Part shown: positions 58,202 to 64,000 of the stretch, in pieces | How positions within the stretch are numbered: position 1 is the stretch's first letter | Layout of the letters: each line of letters starts with the position of its first letter | From: Colwellia hornerae | GTDB lineage: Bacteria > Pseudomonadota > Gammaproteobacteria > Enterobacterales > Alteromonadaceae | Assembly: GCF_007954355.1 (NCBI RefSeq) | Contig: NZ_VOLR01000019.1 | Location: forward strand, 30,793 to 94,792 | DNA: 64,000 bases | Direction of reading: 5' to 3' | Made by a program: the position numbers and the translations under genes | Notes under the pieces: generated by a model | Databases searched by the model: none | Told to the model about the DNA's origin: nothing | Seen by the model: the letters and a program-made list of their open reading frames with translations, nothing else

Positions 58202-60274
58202 TTACCAAATTTTTACACGTTTCTCAGGGGCGATATACATAGCATCACCTTCTTTAACGTTAAACGCTTTGTAGAATTCAGGCATGTTAGATAAAGAACC
58301 TAATGCACGGAACTCACCAGGTGAATGAGGGTCAGTTGCTACTTGATTACGTAATGATTTCTCAACCTTTTTTCCACGCCATACTTGAGCAAAGCCCATG
58401 AAGAAACGTTGATCGCCAGTTAGTCCGTCAATTACTGGTGCTTCTTTACCATTTAATGAAGCAATATAAGCTTTATAAGCGATAGTTACCCCTGATAAAT
58501 CACCAATGTTCTCGCCTAAGGTTAAAGAGCCGTTAACATTTAAGTCTTCAAATACTGAATAGCCATCGTATTGTTTTACTAAGTCATCGGTGCGAACTTT
58601 AAAGGCAGCTAAATCTGCTTCAGTCCACCAGTTGCGCATGTTACCGTCGCCATCATATTTACTACCTTGGTCGTCAAATCCGTGACCCATTTCATGACCA
58701 ATAACCGCGCCAATACCGCCATAGTTCACCGCATCATCTGCTGCTAAGTTGAAAAATGGTGGTTGTAAAATTGCTGCAGGGAAAACAATTTCATTTTTAG
58801 TTGGGTTGTAATAAGCATTAACGGTTTGTGGTGTCATGCCCCATTCTTGCTTATCAATTGGACCGCCTAATTTAGCGACTTCTTTTTGATGAGAAACACT
58901 ACCCGATCGCATTTTATTACCAACTAAATCATCACCTTTAATGACAAGTGCTGAATAATCTTCCCACTTGTTAGGGTAACCAATTTTAGGATCAAAGCTT
59001 GCTAGTTTTACATGAGCCGCTTTTTTCGTTGAATCAGACATCCACTCTAGTTCATCGATACTTGCGCCATATGCTCCGCGCAAGTTTTCAACAAGTTGTG
59101 TCATACGGGTTTTAGCTTCAGGCTTAAAGTGACGGCTCACATAAACTTTACCAATAACCTCACCTAAATTGCTGTTAACTACGCCAACACCACGCTTCCA
59201 CATTGGACGTTGTTCTTTTTGTCCTCTTAACTGCTGAGAATAAAAGTCAAAGTTTTCATTATCTAAGTCAGCGGTTAAAGAACCAGCAAAGTTACTTAAG
59301 GTATGGAAAGTTAAGTAAGTTTGCCAATCAGCTAATGGGGTTGCTGCAAATATTTCGCCAAAACCTTTAACAAATGAAGGTTGGTTAATAATGATGTCTT
59401 TTTGCGCTGATACGCCTTGAGCAGCAAGGTAAGCATTCCAGTTAAATGCATCAGTAACTGTATTTAAGTCAGCGACATCGAATTTATTGTAAGTTTTACT
59501 GCTGTCACGAGTTTCAATTTTTGTCCAATGAAAACCTGCTAATTTAGTTTCAATTGCCATGACCGTTTGCGCAGCAGCTTTACCGTTCTTCAAACCAGCT
59601 AAATTGAACATATTTTCAATATGAGCAACATAACCTTTACGCAATGCGGCAAAGCGTTCGGTTTCATCAAAGTAGTAATCTCTGTCGGGTAAGCCTAAAC
59701 CTGTTTGCCAAATATGAGTGGCATAGCGAGTTGAGTCTTTACCGTCAACGCTAATATAAAACGCTAACGGACTACCGACACCATTTTTTTGATTTTCACC
59801 AAAAAATGTTGCAAGTTCATTCTTGTCTTTTAAACCATTGATGCTATCAAATAATGGTTGAATAGGAGCCGTACCTGCAGTATTACGTGCATCCATGTTC
59901 ATATATGAACGGAATAAGTCAGCTACTTTTTGCTCGTCGCTGCCCATTTTTAAATTTTCTGTTGCTGCTAATTCTTCAATGATTACTTTTACATTGTCAT
60001 CAGCTTCGTCACGTAAGTCATAAAAGGCACCAATTGACGTTTTATCTCCAGGGATTTCATTAGCGTTCAACCAAGCACCGTTTACATAACGATAAAAGTT
60101 GTCTTGCGGACGAACGGATAAGTCCATTGTTGCTTTGTCGATACCTGAAGCTAATGCAGTTTTTTGCATGATAGGCATTTCTTGCTTAGTTGTCTCAGTG
60201 CTTTCTGGATTGTCGTTGCAAGCGGCAAGCAACAATAACGAAGAACAGACTGCACCTGTTATTATTTTTTTCAT
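58202..60274 (-). CDS. pepO: M13-family zinc metallopeptidase (PepO-like lipoprotein)
   Basis: A 690-residue neprilysin-type endopeptidase. The signal peptide ends in the lipobox LAAC (C19), so the enzyme is likely anchored in the outer or inner membrane facing the periplasm or outside. The catalytic zinc site is VIGHEMGHGFDDQGSKYD near residue 525 with the third ligand in LTLGENIGDLSGV, and NAYYNPTKNEIVFPAAILQP lies before it. The C-terminus MYIAPEKRVKIW is typical. It is alone, divergent from lolC. Confidence 0.93.
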   Translation of the reverse strand: MKKIITGAVCSSLLLLAACNDNPESTETTKQEMPIMQKTALASGIDKATMDLSVRPQDNFYRYVNGAWLNANEIPGDKTSIGAFYDLRDEADDNVKVIIEELAATENLKMGSDEQKVADLFRSYMNMDARNTAGTAPIQPLFDSINGLKDKNELATFFGENQKNGVGSPLAFYISVDGKDSTRYATHIWQTGLGLPDRDYYFDETERFAALRKGYVAHIENMFNLAGLKNGKAAAQTVMAIETKLAGFHWTKIETRDSSKTYNKFDVADLNTVTDAFNWNAYLAAQGVSAQKDIIINQPSFVKGFGEIFAATPLADWQTYLTFHTLSNFAGSLTADLDNENFDFYSQQLRGQKEQRPMWKRGVGVVNSNLGEVIGKVYVSRHFKPEAKTRMTQLVENLRGAYGASIDELEWMSDSTKKAAHVKLASFDPKIGYPNKWEDYSALVIKGDDLVGNKMRSGSVSHQKEVAKLGGPIDKQEWGMTPQTVNAYYNPTKNEIVFPAAILQPPFFNLAADDAVNYGGIGAVIGHEMGHGFDDQGSKYDGDGNMRNWWTEADLAAFKVRTDDLVKQYDGYSVFEDLNVNGSLTLGENIGDLSGVTIAYKAYIASLNGKEAPVIDGLTGDQRFFMGFAQVWRGKKVEKSLRNQVATDPHSPGEFRALGSLSNMPEFYKAFNVKEGDAMYIAPEKRVKIW

Positions 60275-60604
60275 GGTAATCTCATTATTATTAAGTAAAG
60301 AATATGGTTATAAAATGGTAAACGCATTGATACTAAAGGGTTACAGGGCTTTTTACTAGATTTGGACATGAATTTTTACATAATGTATCAGCAGTGCCGT
60401 ATTTTATTTTGTACATTAAGCCTGATGACTTTTTTATTTTTTTATTTAACTAATTGAAAATAATCGTAATATTTTTCACTTTGATTTTTATCAATATTAA
60501 TTATTGGCTTTTTTGCTGCCAAATAAAACATTGACTGTGCTATGCTGTGGCTACTTATAGAGTAATAGTTCTCTTACTGAATAACATAAGATGAAGTTTA
60601 ATTA
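60275..60604. promoter_or_regulatory. Divergent promoter region of pepO and lolC
   Basis: About 330 AT-rich bases with no gene. A possible lolC promoter is TTGACT at 60531 with TTATAG or TATAGA 18-19 bases further on. No regulator site was recognised. Confidence 0.4.
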
Positions 60605-61843
60605 ATGTTTCAACCCGTCAGTTTTTTCATTGGGCTACGCTATAGTCGTAGCCGTAAAAGTTCTGGATTTGTATCCTTTATCACTTTTTTCTCCATTGTC
60701 GGTATCGTCCTTGGTGTCGCATCATTGATCACAGTTGTTTCCGTTATGGACGGTTTAGAAGGTGAACAAAAACGGAGAATATTGGGCCTAGTTCCCCATA
60801 TTGTCGTCGCCAATCAACCTCAGCAAAACAAAAACAATGCTTTACCTACATGGCAAACCCTACGTGAACAATTATTACTTACGCCTAAAGTTAAAGAAGT
60901 TACTCCTTTGTTGGAAAGTGAAGCACTCATACAAGCTAATTCTGGCGCATTACGCGGTGTACTCATTCAAGGAATCATGCCTGAATTCGAGCAGCACAAT
61001 ATTGTTAACAACTCTATGGTATCAGGACATTTAGACAATCTGTCGACACAGAGCTTTGCCATTGTTATCGGGCAGTCGTTAGCAAGGCAACTTGATGTTG
61101 ATTTGGGTGATAAAATACGTTTAACACTGCCTAATAAGACCGTTTTTACCCCAATGGGGAGAATTCCGGTGCAACGCACTTTTACCATTGCTGGTATTTT
61201 TAGTGTTGGTTCACAAGTTGATGAAGGACTGGTTTATATTCACAGTAAAGATGGCGCAAAACTTCATCGACAAAGAGGTGATGGTGTTGAAAAACTTCGT
61301 TTGTATCTCGATGATGCTTTTGCTGCTGAGCAAGTGGTCAAACGTTTAAAACAACAATATCCACAGTATGATTTTACGACATGGCGCGATACTCAAGGCG
61401 CTTTATTTTCTGCTGTGCGCATGGAAAAAAATATGATGTGGTTGATGTTGAGCTTAATTATAGCCGTTGCCGCATTTAATATTGTTTCCGCTTTAGTGAT
61501 GGTTGTTATCGAAAAAAAGGGTGAAATTAGTATTTTGCAAACACTTGGGCTAGATCGTCTTGGCGTGGTAAAAATATTTATTACTCAAGGTTTAGTTAAT
61601 GGTTTTTGGGGCGTCACTATCGGTACTGTGGTTGGCGCCATGCTAACCTTAAATTTAAACACTATATTTACCCTTCTCGGTGTTAATTTATTGGGAGCAG
61701 GGCAGTCTTTGCCCGTCGAACTATCAGTGAATAATATGTTTAGTATTGTTTTATCAGCGTTAGCGATGAGTTTTATTGCTACATTATATCCCGCTTATCA
61801 GGCTTCTTTAACAGAGCCTGCCGAGGTTTTACGAAATGAGTAA
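60605..61843 (+). CDS. lolC: Lipoprotein-releasing system permease LolC
   Basis: Inner membrane subunit of the LolCDE ABC transporter, which extracts outer-membrane lipoproteins and hands them to LolA. The 412-residue protein has one N-terminal helix, a large periplasmic domain and three C-terminal helices (FtsX-like region MMWLMLSLIIAVAAFNIVSA). The opening FIGLRYSRSRKSSGFVSFIT is typical. Its stop overlaps lolD by eight bases. Confidence 0.94.
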   Translation: MFQPVSFFIGLRYSRSRKSSGFVSFITFFSIVGIVLGVASLITVVSVMDGLEGEQKRRILGLVPHIVVANQPQQNKNNALPTWQTLREQLLLTPKVKEVTPLLESEALIQANSGALRGVLIQGIMPEFEQHNIVNNSMVSGHLDNLSTQSFAIVIGQSLARQLDVDLGDKIRLTLPNKTVFTPMGRIPVQRTFTIAGIFSVGSQVDEGLVYIHSKDGAKLHRQRGDGVEKLRLYLDDAFAAEQVVKRLKQQYPQYDFTTWRDTQGALFSAVRMEKNMMWLMLSLIIAVAAFNIVSALVMVVIEKKGEISILQTLGLDRLGVVKIFITQGLVNGFWGVTIGTVVGAMLTLNLNTIFTLLGVNLLGAGQSLPVELSVNNMFSIVLSALAMSFIATLYPAYQASLTEPAEVLRNE

Positions 61844-62519
61844 AGGTTTACTTTGTCAGCAATTATCAAAGTCATATTATCAAGGTAGCATTGAAACCAA
61901 AGTCTTAGACGGGCTTGATTTGTCAGTAGACGCGGGTGAACTTGTTGCTATAGTGGGCAGCTCTGGTTGTGGTAAAAGTACATTTTTACATATAGCTGGA
62001 GCACTAGATTCTCCGTCTTCAGGGCAGGTTTTTATTAGCGGTGTTGATATCCACCAGTTATCTGATAGGCAACGTGCTAAATTTCGCAATAAACATATTG
62101 GTTTTATTTATCAATTCCATCATTTAATGATGGAGTTTTCAGCACAAGAAAACGTGGCAATGCCTTTACTGATTCGTGGGGACTCTCCAAAATCGGCTCT
62201 AGCTGCTGCACAAGAAATGCTCACACAGGTTGGGTTAAGTCATCGCTTTGAGCACCGGCCCTCAGCGCTTTCTGGTGGTGAGCGTCAACGTGTCGCTATT
62301 GCTCGGGCATTAGTGACTAAACCTTCGTTAATATTAGCTGATGAACCAACAGGTAATTTAGACTTTGATACCGCAGAGCAAATATATCAGTTATTACGTG
62401 ACCTTAATAAAACGGTAAACACCAGTTTTGTTATTGTTACCCATGACTTAATACTTGCTGCCAGAATGGATCGTCAACTACGTTTATCGCACGGCCGGTT
62501 AGCGCCCCTTGAAAGTTAA
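61836..62519 (+). CDS. lolD: Lipoprotein-releasing system ATP-binding protein LolD
   Basis: The ATPase of LolCDE, 227 residues. Walker A is VGSSGCGKST, the Q-loop region is GFIYQFHHLMMEFSAQENV (a LolD-type block), the signature is LSGGERQRVAIARAL, and Walker B is LILADEPTGNLD. It lies between and overlaps or abuts the two permease genes. Confidence 0.96.
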   Translation: MSKGLLCQQLSKSYYQGSIETKVLDGLDLSVDAGELVAIVGSSGCGKSTFLHIAGALDSPSSGQVFISGVDIHQLSDRQRAKFRNKHIGFIYQFHHLMMEFSAQENVAMPLLIRGDSPKSALAAAQEMLTQVGLSHRFEHRPSALSGGERQRVAIARALVTKPSLILADEPTGNLDFDTAEQIYQLLRDLNKTVNTSFVIVTHDLILAARMDRQLRLSHGRLAPLES

Positions 62520-62528
62520 GGCTTTTAA

Positions 62529-63815
62529 ATGACCCAATCACTAAGTTTATTTTTAGGCTTACGTTATGTGCGTAGCCGAAACGGTAATGGCTTCTCTTCG
62601 TTTATTTCAGCATCTTCCACTATCGGTATTGCGCTTGGTGTAATGGTATTGATTATTGTGCTCTCAGCAATGAACGGTTTCGAGCGAGCATTAGCGCAAC
62701 ATTTGCTGTCGGTTATTCCTCATGGTGAGCTAATTGCTATTAATACGCCGATAGATAATTGGCAAAAACACGTGGCGAAAGCACAACAACATCCACAAGT
62801 GATAGCCGCTGCACCTGTGATAAAACTTACCGGTATGATGCAACATGGCAGTGAACTCAAAGCCGTTGCTGTGCGTGGTGTCGATCTAAAGCTAGAGCAG
62901 CAAGTGTCAACTATTGCTGACTATATGATTGCGGGCAGCTGGCAAGCCATAGATGATGCTGAAAATAGCGAAAATGCTGAGGTGGGTGTTGTTATTGGCT
63001 CGGGAGTTGCAAAAAAATTACAACTTGAATTAGGCGACTCGTTACAATTATTATTATCGAGTGTTATCGCCCAAAAAAGTAATCAGCAAGCAAATACTAA
63101 ATTCCCTGTGCCAATAAAGCATCAAGTTAACGTTGTTGGTATTTTTAAATTTGGCGGTACGATTGATGAAAATGCTGTTTATCTTTCACTTGAACATGCT
63201 GAAAAAATGGTGAATTTGGCAAAAGGGCAAGTGCAAGGCATTCGCATTAAAGTCGCTGATGTTTTTCAAGCACCTGAGGTTGCGCGTGACGTGGCCTTTA
63301 GCTTCGATACCTACGTGGCAATTCATGATTGGACACGCAGTCATGGTCATATTTTTAATGATATACAACTGGTGCGCTTAGTGATGTTTATCGTCTTAAT
63401 ATTAGTGATAGCGGTGGCTAGTTTTAATATTGTTTCAACGCTTATTATGGCGGTGAATGAGAAAAAAGGTGATATTGCCATTTTAAAAACTATGGGTGCA
63501 CCGGCGAGCGTTATAATGGCGACGTTTATGTTTCAAGGACTGGTTAATGGGGTCGTAGGTTGTCTAGTGGGGACAGTGTTAGGTATTGTTATCTCATTAA
63601 ATTTAACTGATATTGTTATTGCAGTAGAAACACTTTTTAACGTAAAAGTGTTATCAGGTGATATCTATTTTATCGACTTTCTTCCGACTCATTTAAACCA
63701 AACAGATGTGATCATTACTGTTTGTACTGCGTTACTGATGAGTTTACTGGCGACTATTTACCCTGCCTGGCAAGCAACTAAGGTTGAGCCAGCCCAGGTA
63801 TTAGGACAAATGTAG
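62529..63815 (+). CDS. lolE: Lipoprotein-releasing system permease LolE
   Basis: The second permease, 428 residues, homologous to LolC and with the same layout. It opens with SLFLGLRYVRSRNGNGFSSF and has the C-terminal MFIVLILVIAVASFNIVSTL block. LolE holds the lipoprotein-binding role in E. coli. It is nine bases after lolD and is followed by a strong terminator. Confidence 0.94.
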   Translation: MTQSLSLFLGLRYVRSRNGNGFSSFISASSTIGIALGVMVLIIVLSAMNGFERALAQHLLSVIPHGELIAINTPIDNWQKHVAKAQQHPQVIAAAPVIKLTGMMQHGSELKAVAVRGVDLKLEQQVSTIADYMIAGSWQAIDDAENSENAEVGVVIGSGVAKKLQLELGDSLQLLLSSVIAQKSNQQANTKFPVPIKHQVNVVGIFKFGGTIDENAVYLSLEHAEKMVNLAKGQVQGIRIKVADVFQAPEVARDVAFSFDTYVAIHDWTRSHGHIFNDIQLVRLVMFIVLILVIAVASFNIVSTLIMAVNEKKGDIAILKTMGAPASVIMATFMFQGLVNGVVGCLVGTVLGIVISLNLTDIVIAVETLFNVKVLSGDIYFIDFLPTHLNQTDVIITVCTALLMSLLATIYPAWQATKVEPAQVLGQM

Positions 63816-63925
63816 CCAGTTTGATTTTTAGGTTATTAACCAAAATAAATTTTAATTAAAGCGAGATATTGTCTAATGCCGATCAGTTAAGCAATTTATA
63901 GCTTGATTAATTTGTTAATGAGATC

Positions 63926-63959
63926 AAAATCCAGTGATTAATATCACTGGATTTTTTTT
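63926..63959 (+). terminator. Rho-independent terminator after lolE
   Basis: AAATCCAGTGAT and ATCACTGGATTT pair around a 4-base loop and run into eight Ts. It lies 110 bases after lolE. Confidence 0.9.
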
Positions 63960-64000
63960 ATGCAACTTTCTACCGCTCTTTCTTTAGTTAATTCAAATAA

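Noticed and set aside
63960..64000. Possible gene start at the right edge (MQLSTALSLVNSN)
   Set aside because: The ATG sits in the lolE terminator tail, the only GGA is part of the stem, and 13 codons cannot be judged.

Overview
The window reads as ordinary chromosome of a low-GC marine gammaproteobacterium of the Alteromonadales, most like Colwellia or a near relative such as Thalassotalea. The evidence is the gene set: a full Na+-NQR operon with apbE and nqrM, FabV as enoyl reductase, AceK, periplasmic nitrate reductase with NapC, a PEP-CTERM protein, holD-rimI, queA-tgt-yajC-secDF, lolCDE, and A/T-rich codon use throughout. The genus is an inference from gene content, not a computed match.

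Layout. 0-10 kb: the end of prfB, lysS, a repeat-rich gap, a DUF3667 membrane protein, a YkvA-type protein, then a minus-strand run of rlmG, yajG, a periplasmic cyclophilin, a small unknown gene, ampG and a 57-residue membrane protein overlapping the ampG stop. bolA follows on the plus strand. 9.7-14.2 kb: a three-gene TRAP transporter and fabV. 14.5-22 kb: nqrABCDEF, apbE and nqrM, which together encode and mature the sodium pump. 22.7-33 kb: a large two-PilZ protein, serB, ytjB, tatD, an HDOD protein with a degenerate receiver, argS and prfC. 33-37.7 kb: napF-(small membrane protein)-napDABC, preceded by an Fnr-like box. 37.8-41.3 kb: holD-rimI, tRNA-Trp and aceK. 41.5-47.1 kb: queA, tgt, yajC, secD, secF. 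47.1-58 kb is looser: a possible small RNA, two decayed genes (HD-GYP and PpiC), a sulfotransferase, a pair of PH-domain membrane proteins, cobA, carbonic anhydrase, a DUF2897 protein, a short chemoreceptor, a PEP-CTERM protein in a long gene-poor stretch, and cobO behind a cobalamin riboswitch. 58-64 kb: an M13 peptidase and lolCDE.

No CRISPR array, prophage, intact insertion sequence, defence island or biosynthetic cluster was seen, and I found no clear new multi-gene system. The points most worth a second look are small: the overlapping membrane ORF after ampG, a hairpin that would cover the ampG ribosome binding site, the 46-residue ORF in the nap operon, an orphan promoter-terminator pair after secF, the phospho-acceptor-less HDOD protein, the decayed HD-GYP and ppiC genes, several intergenic repeat families, and the B12 riboswitch in front of a lone cobO.
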